In this document: in pieces, positions 27,286-35,720 of the stretch
How the letters are laid out: each line of letters begins with the position of its first letter
Position numbering within the stretch: the stretch's first letter is position 1
NCBI GenBank assembly: GCA_945861855.1
Contig: CAMAWG010000002.1
Span: 41,339 to 105,338, forward strand
DNA: 64,000 nucleotides
DNA from: Rhodoplanes serenus
GTDB lineage: Bacteria; Pseudomonadota; Alphaproteobacteria; Rhizobiales; Xanthobacteraceae
Reading direction: 5' to 3'
Notes under the pieces: generated by a model
What the model was told of the DNA's origin: nothing
Database searches by the model: none
What the model saw: only the letters and a program-made list of their open reading frames with translations
Translations under genes and position numbers: made by a program

Positions 27286-27465
27286 ACGCGGCGCCATTGT
27301 CGGGCGCCGCGCCCCGCTCCGTCATCCGACGCCGCTTAAGACGACGCCCTCGATGAGCAAGGCATTTATTAGGTATTTAATCACAGGAATAAAGTCAAGA
27401 TGCGCCGATAGGAATTCGTTGGCAACGAGCGTGCATTCGCCCCGGCCCGAACCCAGCTTGGGCTG

Positions 27466-28032
27466 CTAGCGAGCCTCTCTTTGAGCGGTCCGAACTGCAA
27501 GCCAGTTGTCCCACTGAGCAAGACCGGCAGCAGCGGGCTCCTCATGGAGCAAATTCTCCAAAATAATCCCGATCTCGCGAGACTGCTTTCTTCCCCTATG
27601 CCAATAAGCTGCAACGAACGCGCGCATAGCCTCATAGCCATCAAGAATGCTCATCGAACAATCGCCAACTCGATGCCACGTTTGGGATGCCGTTTCGGTT
27701 CTGTACTGATTCAGTTTTTCTGGCTGCTCAGATGGTGCCGTCTCCAGTATTCGCCTTAGCTTTTGGTGGTCGTCTTGCATCTGCAGTCGCGCTTGCCTGA
27801 CTTCATCCAAATCGGGCCGGACCAACAGCACCGCGTCGAGCCAATCGCTCCACTGTGCAATGTCTAACGGTTGGCTATTGCGCCCAACATCACGATTCAT
27901 GCTGCCGAGCAAGTTTGCCAAATCGTCGGACTGCTTTTCACCTTCTTTCCATCGGGCTCGTAAAAATATCCCTACGGCATCGAAGCCAACAATCAAACTT
28001 GTGTGCTGATCTGTGGCTTGCCCGGGAATCAT
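27466..28032 (-). CDS. Hypothetical protein with an internal duplication
   Basis: About 188 residues from the ATG at 28032 (a TTG at 28047 would add five). I do not recognise a family. Two halves resemble each other: DAVGIFLRARWKEGEKQSDD...LDIAQWSDWLDAV near residues 20-70 and EAMRAFVAAYWHRGRKQSRE...AGLAQWDNWLAVR near residues 130-185. Spacing between the RxRKQS-like and QWxxWL motifs is similar in both. The protein is hydrophilic, without signal peptide or membrane helix. Its codon use and lower GC differ from the neighbours, which suggests horizontal acquisition. Confidence 0.6.
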   Translation of the reverse strand: MIPGQATDQHTSLIVGFDAVGIFLRARWKEGEKQSDDLANLLGSMNRDVGRNSQPLDIAQWSDWLDAVLLVRPDLDEVRQARLQMQDDHQKLRRILETAPSEQPEKLNQYRTETASQTWHRVGDCSMSILDGYEAMRAFVAAYWHRGRKQSREIGIILENLLHEEPAAAGLAQWDNWLAVRTAQREAR

Positions 28033-28068
28033 AGGACTTCTACCCAAGGGAACGGCTGCTACACATGA

Positions 28069-29037
28069 CTATTTAATCGCCAGCGGATTGACCGGCGAGC
28101 CGACGCCGCCGGTGATCGGGATCGCGGGGGCGACGAACAGGAATTCGTAGGTCTTGTCGGCGGCGCAATCCTCGCCCAGCTCCTTCAGCTCGAAGATCTC
28201 GCCCATGGTCATGCCCATGATCGGGATGGTGATCCAGTGCCAGGGCTGGTTGATGCCCTCCTCGCTCTCGTTCGGCCGCACCTCGCAGCCCCAGGTGTCG
28301 CTCGCAAGCGCCGCAAGCTCGGTGCGCTTGATCCACTCCAGGGTCTCGAAGGCGAAGCCCGGCGCATCGCCGCCGGGATAGCCGTCCCAGCTCCCCAGCT
28401 TCTGGCACTTCTCCATCTGGCCGGTGCGGACGATGACGAAGTCGCCGCGCTTCATGGCGACGCCCTGCTTCTTCGCGGTCTCGTCGAGGTCCTGACCGGT
28501 GATGCCGTAGCCGTCGTCCAGCGAGTCGACGCCCTTGAAGCGCGCCACGTCGAGGAACACGCCGCGGCCGACCATCTTGGCCTTGGTCTTCTCGATGCCG
28601 CACTTCTGCGCGCCCGCCGAGGTCACTTCGCGGCAGTCGTAGCCGTTCCACATGTAGTTCTCATAGAAGATGTGGCCGAGCCCATCCCACTGCGTGCCGC
28701 ATTGCAGCGGCATCACCACCATGTCGTCGGCGGCGCGGATGCCGCGCTTGTCGAGCACGCCGGAATAGGCGTCGGTGCCGGTGCGCAGCATGGTGTGGAC
28801 CGGATTGATGCGGCCCATCGCCGGATATTTGCTCTTGGCGCCCTGCGGGCCCAGGTGGTCGAAGTTGAGCGCGAGCGAGATCACCTTACCCTTCTTCACG
28901 AGGCGCGTTGCGGCGATGATGTCCTCGGCGGTCGTGAAATTGAGCGTGCCGATTTCGTCGTCCGGACCCCACTTGCCCCAGTTCTTGTACTTCTCGGCGG
29001 CATCGCGAAGGTCCTGACGGGTGTACTTCCTGGCCAT
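28069..29037 (-). CDS. Cyclase-family (kynurenine formamidase-like) metallohydrolase
   Basis: A 322-residue protein of the cyclase/arylformamidase family. The ATG at 29037 follows AGAGGAAA. The family metal motif HxGTHxDxxxH appears as QCGTQWDGLGH (about residue 115), so Gln replaces both early His while Asp and the last His remain. Other marks are KWGPDDEIGTLNFTT at the N-terminus and FVIVRTGQMEK in the middle. Such enzymes hydrolyse amides, lactones or isatins in aromatic and alicyclic catabolism. It is divergent from a TctC-type binding protein gene. Confidence 0.8.
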   Translation of the reverse strand: MARKYTRQDLRDAAEKYKNWGKWGPDDEIGTLNFTTAEDIIAATRLVKKGKVISLALNFDHLGPQGAKSKYPAMGRINPVHTMLRTGTDAYSGVLDKRGIRAADDMVVMPLQCGTQWDGLGHIFYENYMWNGYDCREVTSAGAQKCGIEKTKAKMVGRGVFLDVARFKGVDSLDDGYGITGQDLDETAKKQGVAMKRGDFVIVRTGQMEKCQKLGSWDGYPGGDAPGFAFETLEWIKRTELAALASDTWGCEVRPNESEEGINQPWHWITIPIMGMTMGEIFELKELGEDCAADKTYEFLFVAPAIPITGGVGSPVNPLAIK

Positions 29038-29101
29038 GACGTTTCCTCTTCTTGCGGCGATGAGAGATGATAGCATCGGCAAAACCTCAAGGGAGGGCAA
29101 C

Positions 29102-30076
29102 ATGCCGAAGCTGCTGCGAGTTATCGCTCTGTCCGCCTTTTCCGTCCTCACCAGCGGCCTCGTCCTCGCGCAGGACGCCTATCCCAGCAAGCCGGTGCGG
29201 ATGATCGTGCCGTTCCCGCCGGGCGGGCCGGCCGATCTGATCGCGCGGGTGATGGCGCAGAAGCTGTCCGAAGACCTCGGCAAGCAGTTCTACATCGAGA
29301 ACCATTCCGGAGCCGGCGGCAATCTCGGCGTCGGGATTGGCGCTCGCGCGCCGGCCGACGGCTATTCGCTGATCATCAACAGCCAGGCCACCGTCACCAA
29401 CCGCAGCCTCTACAAGTCTCTGCCTTACGATCCCTTCAAGGATCTGATCGCCGTCACGCGGATCGCGACGACGCCCAACGTCGTCGTCGTGCACCCATCG
29501 GTGCCCGCCAAGACCATGAAGGAACTGGTCGAGCTGATGCGGACCGGCGGCGACCGGTACAACGGCTATGCGCATCCCGGCCTCGGCACGCCGTCGAACC
29601 TCTACGGCGAGTTCTTCCGGCAGAAGCAGAACCTCAAGCTCACCTCGATCCCGTTCGGCGGCGGCGGGCCGATGATCCAGTCGGTGGTCGCCGGCCACAC
29701 GCCGGTCGCGTTCTCCTCGCTGCCGCCGGCGACGGCGCATATCCAGGCCGGCCGGCTGCATGCATTGGCGGTCACCGCCGACAAGCGCCACGAAAGCCTG
29801 CCGGACGTGCCGACCATGGCGGAGGCCGGCTATCCCGGCCAGACCGGAGAAACGCCAATCGGCATTTTCGTTCCGGCCGGCACGCCGGCGGCGATCGTCG
29901 ATCTCCTGCACCGCAAGGTGGTGGCGCTCGTCGCCACGCCCGACGTCAGGCAGAAGCTCGCGAACATCGGGTTCGCGCCGGTCGCCGACACGCCCGCGGA
30001 GTTCACGGCGTTCCTCAAGGGCGAGGACGAGAAGTGGGGCAAGGTGATCCGCGACGCGGGGATCAAGATCGAGTGA
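29102..30076 (+). CDS. TctC/Bug-family tripartite-transporter binding protein
   Basis: A 324-residue periplasmic binding protein. The ATG at 29102 follows GGGAGGGCAAC and begins a signal peptide (LLRVIALSAFSVLTSGLVLA, cleavage near QDAYPSKPV). The mature protein has the family hallmarks YPSKPVRMIVPFPPGGPADL, SGAGGNLGVGIGARAPADGY and FGGGGPMIQSVVAGH. Bug proteins bind carboxylic acids or other small anions for TctAB-type transporters. No TctA or TctB is encoded here. Neighbours are a cyclase-family hydrolase and an LLM monooxygenase. Confidence 0.9.
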   Translation: MPKLLRVIALSAFSVLTSGLVLAQDAYPSKPVRMIVPFPPGGPADLIARVMAQKLSEDLGKQFYIENHSGAGGNLGVGIGARAPADGYSLIINSQATVTNRSLYKSLPYDPFKDLIAVTRIATTPNVVVVHPSVPAKTMKELVELMRTGGDRYNGYAHPGLGTPSNLYGEFFRQKQNLKLTSIPFGGGGPMIQSVVAGHTPVAFSSLPPATAHIQAGRLHALAVTADKRHESLPDVPTMAEAGYPGQTGETPIGIFVPAGTPAAIVDLLHRKVVALVATPDVRQKLANIGFAPVADTPAEFTAFLKGEDEKWGKVIRDAGIKIE

Positions 30077-30086
30077 GGCAGGCCGC

Positions 30087-30214
30087 GCGTGTCCCGCACG
30101 CGGTGCAGCGCGTTAGCGATGCACCGCAGATGCGGGACCGTTCCACACTCTGAACCCATTAAGGTCCTGGGCCTGCAATGCACCGCTTCGCGCTGCATTG
30201 CGCCCGGGACACGG
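30087..30214. repeat. Palindromic repeat between convergent genes
   Basis: Outer arms CGTGTCCC (30088-30095) and GGGACACG (30206-30213) enclose related inner segments with GGTGCAGCG / GCAATGCACCG and CGCTGCATTGCG, which can form a branched hairpin. It lies between convergent genes and may stop transcription from both sides. Confidence 0.65.
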
Positions 30215-30218
30215 GCCG

Positions 30219-31349
30219 CTACGCCGGAACGCGCAACCCGGCCTTCTCCAATCGCGGTAGCACCTCGGCGCGGAAGTACGGCAGTTCGTCGGCGTAGTTC
30301 ACCAGCGACACGGCGATGCCCGTGAGCCCCGCGCGGCTGAGATCGATCAACTGCCGCGCGATGTGATCCGGATCGCCGACGATCGGCACGCCGCTGTTGC
30401 CATGCGCGTACTGGCTGCGCTGGCGCATGAACTCGTCGTGCGGCACCGTCGCGGGCGTGATGTTGCGCAGCGCCAAAAGCTGATCGACCGCGGCCCAGTC
30501 GGCCTGATCGACCACCACATGATGGTGATAGTCCTCGGCCTCATTCATGGTCGGGCGGCAGGTGATGACGCCGACCGTGAACACACTGATCTCTCGCCCC
30601 TGCGCTTTGGCTTCCGCCTTCACGGCGGCCACACGCTGCGCGGTCTCCTCGACCGACACCCGTGAGGACTGCATGAAGAAGGCGTCGCAGTTGCGCACCG
30701 CGAAGGCACGCCCGACCGGCGACGCGCCGGCGTTCATGATCACCGGCCGGGTTCCGCCATAGGGCTTCGGCTTGGCGCGCACGTTTTTCAGTTTGATGAA
30801 CTGCCCGTCGAAATCGAAGTCCTCGCGCGCCGACCACATCAGCTTGATGGCGTCGATCCACTCCTGCGCGTATTCATACCGTGTGGCATGGGCGCGCTGC
30901 TCGACGCCGAACATCTCGAACTCGCCCTCGTTCCAGCCGACCACGATGTTCAGCCCGAAGCGGCCTTTGCCGATGTAATCGGCGGTGACCATCTGCTTGG
31001 CGGCGATGATCGGATGAAACAGCGGGGCATGGACCGTGCCGAACACGGTGATGCGTTTGGTCGCCGCCAGCAGTCCCGTGGCCCAGGTGACGGTCTCGAG
31101 CGTCGCCTCCTGATAGCCGGTGTCGCCGCCGTAGCCCTTCCAGCGGCCGATCGGCAGCAGGAAGTCGATGCCGGCCTCGTCGGCCATTTTCGCCAATCGA
31201 AGATTGTCCGGCCAGGTGCCGGACCAGCGCTCCGGCACCTTGGTCACCGCCCGGCCCGAGGAGCAGTTGGCGCCGAACAGCCCGATCTTCAGCGCGTTGC
31301 CGCCGGTCAGAAGGCCACGCTGCGGCAACGATGAGTTTGCATTCCGCAC
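30219..31349 (-). CDS. LLM-class flavin-dependent monooxygenase
   Basis: A 376-residue luciferase-like monooxygenase of the SsuD/RutA/NtaA-type group, expected to use reduced flavin to oxidise a small organic molecule. Visible marks: IGLFGANCSSGRAVTKVPER, ADEAGIDFLLPIGRWKGYGG, FGTVHAPLFHPIIAAKQMVT, GRFGLNIVVGWNEGEFEMFG and GDPDHIARQLIDL near the end, all standard for the TIM-barrel flavin site. There is no partner flavin reductase nearby. The gene lies divergent to a second TctC gene. Confidence 0.87.
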   Translation of the reverse strand: MRNANSSLPQRGLLTGGNALKIGLFGANCSSGRAVTKVPERWSGTWPDNLRLAKMADEAGIDFLLPIGRWKGYGGDTGYQEATLETVTWATGLLAATKRITVFGTVHAPLFHPIIAAKQMVTADYIGKGRFGLNIVVGWNEGEFEMFGVEQRAHATRYEYAQEWIDAIKLMWSAREDFDFDGQFIKLKNVRAKPKPYGGTRPVIMNAGASPVGRAFAVRNCDAFFMQSSRVSVEETAQRVAAVKAEAKAQGREISVFTVGVITCRPTMNEAEDYHHHVVVDQADWAAVDQLLALRNITPATVPHDEFMRQRSQYAHGNSGVPIVGDPDHIARQLIDLSRAGLTGIAVSLVNYADELPYFRAEVLPRLEKAGLRVPA

Positions 31350-31462
31350 GATTATCCCTCAGGCTTGGCGTGACTTGGCCCGGTCCCATGACCGGACCGC
31401 AGCGTCCCCGGCGACGCCAATATCAAGAACAACACGAGGAAGCGACAGAGGGAGCAAGTCCG

Positions 31463-32428
31463 ATGAAGACGATCATGCGTGCCGTCGCGCTCGCCGCGGC
31501 GTGTCTCATTTCCGGTTCCGCGTTCGGCCAGCAGTATCCGACCAAACCGGTGAAGGTCATCGTCCCGTTCCCGGCCGGCGGCGTGACCGATCTCGCCGGG
31601 CGGCTGATCGCCCAGAAGTTGTCGGAGAAGCTCGGGCAGCAGTTCTTCATCGAGAACATCGGCGGCGCCGGCGGCAACCTCGGCATGGCCCAGGCCGCGC
31701 GCGCGCCGGGCGACGGCTATACCGTGCTGCTGTCGTCATCGAGCGTCACGGTGAACCCGAGCCTCTATCAGAAGATGCCGTTCGACGTGGAGAAGGATCT
31801 GATCCCGGTCACCAAGGTCGGCGGCTCGCCGAACTCATGGCTGGTCAACCCGAGCTTCCCGGCCAAGAACATGAAGGATCTGGTCGACCTGTTCAAGAAG
31901 GAGCCCGGCAAGTACAGCGTCGGCTCGCCCGGCGCCGGCACCACGCCGTCGCTGTCGATCGAGCAGCTCAAGCACGATCTCAAGGTCAACTTCGTCACGG
32001 TGCCGTTCGCCGGCGGCGGGCCGATGACGCAATCGCTGCTCGGCGGCCATGTGCCGATCTCGTGCGGCGCGATCGGCAACTCGGTGGCGCTCATCAAGGA
32101 GGGAAAAATCCGCGCGCTCGGCATCACCTCCAAGCAGCGGCTGCAGACGCTACCCGACATCATGACGCTCGACGAAATGGGCATCAAGGGCCAGGAGGCC
32201 GAGACCATCACCGGCGTGTTCGTGCCTGCGGGAACTCCGAAGCCGATCGTCGATCTGCTGCAAAAGGAGATTTCCGCGATCGTGAAATCGGCGGAAATCG
32301 GCGCGCGGCTCCTGGAGCTCGGCATCGTGCCGGAAGGCGACTCCTCGGAAAGCTTCGCGGCCTACGTCAAGGCCGACATCGCCAAGTGGAAGCGGGTGAT
32401 CGAGGTCGCGAACATTCCGAAGATCTAA
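31463..32428 (+). CDS. TctC/Bug-family binding protein, second copy
   Basis: A 321-residue Bug-family protein. The ATG at 31463 begins a signal peptide (KTIMRAVALAAACLISGSAF, cleavage near GQQ). Hallmarks: YPTKPVKVIVPFPAGGVTDL, GGAGGNLGMAQAARAPGDGY and FAGGGPMTQSLLGGHVPI. It resembles the protein at 29102-30076 in plan but is clearly diverged. Again no TctAB is present. Followed by a palindromic repeat and a TarD-like gene. Confidence 0.9.
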   Translation: MKTIMRAVALAAACLISGSAFGQQYPTKPVKVIVPFPAGGVTDLAGRLIAQKLSEKLGQQFFIENIGGAGGNLGMAQAARAPGDGYTVLLSSSSVTVNPSLYQKMPFDVEKDLIPVTKVGGSPNSWLVNPSFPAKNMKDLVDLFKKEPGKYSVGSPGAGTTPSLSIEQLKHDLKVNFVTVPFAGGGPMTQSLLGGHVPISCGAIGNSVALIKEGKIRALGITSKQRLQTLPDIMTLDEMGIKGQEAETITGVFVPAGTPKPIVDLLQKEISAIVKSAEIGARLLELGIVPEGDSSESFAAYVKADIAKWKRVIEVANIPKI

Positions 32429-32450
32429 ACCGGTCGTGAAAAATTGCTGA

Positions 32451-32566
32451 TGTCATGCCCCGCGTAAGCGGGGCATCCAGTATTCACCTGTTTCTGCTTG
32501 ACGCTCGGCCTTGCCATATTTGAATGTCTGCGACTACTGGATCGTCCGCTTGCGCGGACGATGACA
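32451..32566. repeat. Extragenic palindrome, sister of the 4183 element
   Basis: Two hairpins, ATGCCCCGC-GTAA-GCGGGGCAT at the left and TCGTCCGC-TTGC-GCGGACGA at the right, bounded by TGTCAT/ATGACA and with CCAGTA and TACTGG inside. This is the same plan as 4183-4285. Confidence 0.75.
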
Positions 32567-32579
32567 GCCGAGGCCGGGA

Positions 32580-33749
32580 ATGCGCATCGTCGACATCCGT
32601 GAAACCGCGATCCCATTAAAATCGGACCTTCGCAACTCCGGATTCGATTTCTCGGAGATGACCACGTCGGTGGTCGCGGTGATCACCGACGTCGTGCGCG
32701 AGGGCAAGCCTGTCGCGGGCTTCGCCTTCAATTCCACTGGCCGCTACGCCTGTGGCGCGCAGATGCGTGCGCGGTTCATTCCAAGAATCCTCAAGGCCGA
32801 TCCGAAGTCGCTTATCAATGAAGCCGGCGACAATCTCGACCCGGAAAAAATCCTCGCGGTCATGATGCGAAACGAGAAGGCCGGCGGGCACAGCGAGCGC
32901 TCGGTCGGCATTGGCACCATCGAGGTCGCAGTGTGGGACGCGGTCGCCAAGATCGAAGGCAAGCCGCTGCATCGCGTGCTGGCCGAGCGCTACAACGGCG
33001 GCAAGGTGATGGACAAGGTGTTCTGCTACGTCGGCGGCGGCTGGTACGCGCCCGGCAAGACCACCAAAGACTTGCAGGACGAGATGCGGCGGCATCTGGA
33101 TTCCGGCTACACCATGGTGAAGATGAAGATCGGCGGCATGACGCTCGCCGAGGATATGAGCCGCATCGAGGCGGTGAAAACCGTCGTCGGCAATCGCGGC
33201 GAACTCGCGGTCGACGCCAACTGCAAGTTCGGGCGCGACGAGGCGATCGCCTATGCCCGAGCGATGTCGCCCTACAAGCTGCGCTGGTACGAGGAGCCTT
33301 GCGACCCGCTTGACTTCGCGGCCATCGCCGAGGTGTCCGAGGCCTACGACGGCGCGCTATCGACCGGCGAGAACCTGTTTTCCACCCAGGACGTGGAGAA
33401 CCTCGTTCGCTTCGGCGGCTTGAAGGCCGCGCGCGGCGACATCATCCAGGTCGACCCGCCGCAGGCCTACGGCATCGTGCAGTACGCCCGCACGCTCGAC
33501 ATGCTGGCGCGGCACAACTGGCCGCGCTCCGGCCTGTTCCCGCACGGCGGCAACCAGATGTCGCTGCACATCGCCGGCGGCTTTGGCCTCGGCGGCGCCG
33601 AATCCTATCCTGGCGTGTTCGGCGCGTTCGCGGGCTTCGCCGACGACGCGGAGTTGGAGAACGGCTTTCTCAAGCTGCCCGACCGGCCCGGCATCGGCTT
33701 CGAGGGGCAAGCGGCGCTCTACCGCATCATGCGCGACCTCGCTGCATAG
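32580..33749 (+). CDS. Enolase-superfamily dehydratase, D-tartrate dehydratase-like
   Basis: A 389-residue enzyme closely resembling TarD, the D(-)-tartrate dehydratase described from Bradyrhizobium. Matches include MRIVDIRETAIPLKS at the start, NEAGDNLDPEKI, GTIEVAVWDAVAKIEGKPL and the ending LPDRPGIGFEG. The catalytic lysine of the KxK element is in MVKMKIGG, metal ligands are in AVDANCKF, WYEEPCDPLD and STGENLF, and the acid/base histidine is in FPHGGNQMSLHIAGG. It should dehydrate a sugar acid or hydroxy acid. The neighbouring TctC gene may encode its substrate binder. Confidence 0.83.
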   Translation: MRIVDIRETAIPLKSDLRNSGFDFSEMTTSVVAVITDVVREGKPVAGFAFNSTGRYACGAQMRARFIPRILKADPKSLINEAGDNLDPEKILAVMMRNEKAGGHSERSVGIGTIEVAVWDAVAKIEGKPLHRVLAERYNGGKVMDKVFCYVGGGWYAPGKTTKDLQDEMRRHLDSGYTMVKMKIGGMTLAEDMSRIEAVKTVVGNRGELAVDANCKFGRDEAIAYARAMSPYKLRWYEEPCDPLDFAAIAEVSEAYDGALSTGENLFSTQDVENLVRFGGLKAARGDIIQVDPPQAYGIVQYARTLDMLARHNWPRSGLFPHGGNQMSLHIAGGFGLGGAESYPGVFGAFAGFADDAELENGFLKLPDRPGIGFEGQAALYRIMRDLAA

Positions 33750-33793
33750 ACGCCCCGCGCGGAAGCTTGCTACGCTCTTTCAGGGATGCCGGA

Positions 33794-34680
33794 ATGAACA
33801 AGCCGCCGACCTGGAAGGAACTCCTCAAGCTGGAGCATGAGCAGCCGCTGCTGCTGCCATGCGCCCATGACGCGCTGTCGGCGCGGCTGATCGAGCGCGC
33901 GGGCTTCTCCGCTATGCGATCGGCGGCTTTGCGCTGGTCGGCGCGCGTCACGCGGTCCCCGACATCGGGCTCGCCGCCTTCAGCGAGATCAGCGCCGGCG
34001 TCCGCGACGTCATGGCGGCGACGCGCCTGCCGGTCATGGTCGATGGCGACACCGGCTACGGCGACGTGAAGAATGTCGCCCACACCATCGAAAGCTACGA
34101 GGCGATGGGCGTGTCCTCGATCTTCCTGGAGGACCAGGTCGCACCCAAGCGCTGCGGCCACATGGCGGGCAAGGACGTGATCCCGGCGAAGGACATGGCG
34201 GCGAAGATCAGGGCCGCGGCCGGCGCGCGGCGCAGCAAGGACTTCTTCATCGTCGCGCGCACCGATGCCCGCGCCACGCATGGGTTGGACGAGGCGCTCC
34301 GCCGCGGCGAATTGTATCTGGAGGCCGGCGCCGACGGCCTGTTCATCGAGGCGCCGCAGACCGTGCAGGAGCTGGAGCGGGTCGGCCGGGCGTTCCAAGG
34401 CGTGCCGCAGATGGCCAACATGCTCGAAGGCGGCGGGCAGACGCCAGTGCTGACGCCGAAGGAATTGAAGGCGATGGGCTTTGCGATGGCGGCGTATCCG
34501 ACCACGCTGATCTTTCGCGTGGCGCGCACCATCGAGCGGGCGCTTGCGGACATCAAGGCGGGCCGGCCGGCCGGCCGCAACGACGGCGTGAACTTCGCCG
34601 AGTTCAAGGACATCACCAACTACGGGGACTGGGCGCGCATCGAGGACGAATACCAGCGCGCGGATGAGGGGGCGGCATGA
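33794..34680 (+). pseudogene. Isocitrate lyase/PEP mutase-family protein, frameshifted
   Basis: The ATG at 33794 starts a good N-terminus (LLLPCAHDALSARLIERAGF), then the frame is lost at about 33911-33913. From there the +1-shifted frame reads YAIGGFALVGARHAVPDIGL and continues without break to 34680, including the metal/substrate loop VMVDGDTGYGDVKNV, FLEDQVAPKRCGHM and FIVARTDARATHGL. One missing base in the codon after Ser explains it. The restored protein, about 295 residues, would be a typical methylisocitrate lyase/PEP mutase relative. It may be a genuine pseudogene or a sequencing error. The stop overlaps the next gene by four bases. Confidence 0.8.
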
Positions 34681-35690
34681 AAGGTTGGGCGGGAAGGATC
34701 GCAGCGCTTGCTGCAACGATAATTCTGGCGGCGACGGCCACCGACGCATCCGCGCAGACCAAGGTGCGGCTCGCGGTCGGCGGCCAATCGGCTCTCTATT
34801 ATTTGCCGCTCACGGTCACCGACCGGCTCGGCTATTTCAAGGACGAGGGCCTCAACGTCGAGATCACCGACCTCGCCGGCGGCGCCCGGGCGCTCCAGGC
34901 GCTGATGGGCGGCAGCGCCGATGTCGTTACCGGCTCGTTCGACCACACCATCCAGATGCAGGCGAAGAACCAGCCGCTCGTGGCGGTGGTCCAGCTCGGG
35001 CGGTTTCCGGGTTTCGTGCTGGCGCTGGTGGGCCCGAAGGCCGCTTCCTACAAGGGACCGGCCGATCTCAAGGGCATGAAGATCGGCGTCACCGCGCCGG
35101 GCTCCAGCACGCATTTCATGGTGTTGCACATGATGGCGCAGGCGGGGCTCAAGCCGGACGACGCGGCCTTCGTCGGCGTCGGCGCGGGCTCGACGGCGGT
35201 GGCGGCGGCCAAGCGCGGCGAGATCGACGCGCTGGTCAGCGTCGATCCGGTGATCAACCTGCTCGACAGCGAAAAGGCGATCCGGATCGCCGCCGACACG
35301 CGGACGATGGATGGCACCCGGGCGGTCTACGGCGGCCCCTATCCGGCGGCGGTGCTGTATCTCTCGCCGGCCTATGCGCAGAGCAATCCGAAGACCGTGC
35401 AGTCGCTGGTCAACGCCTTCGTGCGCGGCCTGAAATGGATTGCCAGCCATTCCGCCGAGGACATCGCCAAGGCGATGCCGCCCGAGCACGCGCTGGGCAA
35501 CATGGACCTGTTCGTCCGCTCGATCCGTAGCAGCGTGCCGATGTATTCCCCGGACGGGCGGTTGAGCCGCGAAAGCGCCGACACCGCGTTCAACGTACTG
35601 CGCGCGTTCGACGCCAGCGTGAAAAGCGCCAGGATCGACGTGGCGGCCACCTACACGCACGAGTTCGTCGACAGGGCACCGGCGAAATAG
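34677..35690 (+). CDS. SsuA/TauA-type ABC substrate-binding protein
   Basis: A 337-residue binding protein with a signal peptide (WAGRIAALAATIILAATATDAS, of which the core is hydrophobic), then TKVRLAVGGQSALYYLPLTV, GYFKDEGLNVEITDLAGGAR and GGSADVVTGSFDHTIQMQAK, typical of nitrate/sulfonate/taurine binders. It heads a four-gene importer operon with the ATPase and two permeases at 35721-38082. The start ATG overlaps the preceding stop, suggesting coupling with the PEP mutase-like gene. The substrate is unknown. Confidence 0.88.
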   Translation: MKGWAGRIAALAATIILAATATDASAQTKVRLAVGGQSALYYLPLTVTDRLGYFKDEGLNVEITDLAGGARALQALMGGSADVVTGSFDHTIQMQAKNQPLVAVVQLGRFPGFVLALVGPKAASYKGPADLKGMKIGVTAPGSSTHFMVLHMMAQAGLKPDDAAFVGVGAGSTAVAAAKRGEIDALVSVDPVINLLDSEKAIRIAADTRTMDGTRAVYGGPYPAAVLYLSPAYAQSNPKTVQSLVNAFVRGLKWIASHSAEDIAKAMPPEHALGNMDLFVRSIRSSVPMYSPDGRLSRESADTAFNVLRAFDASVKSARIDVAATYTHEFVDRAPAK

Positions 35691-35720
35691 CGCGCGTCTG
35701 GAATCAGAATCCGCATCGGC

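Noticed and set aside
27072..27356. Small genes inside the palindromic gap
   Set aside because: Overlapping frames in several registers with similar Arg/Pro/Gly content reflect the inverted repeat, not coding.
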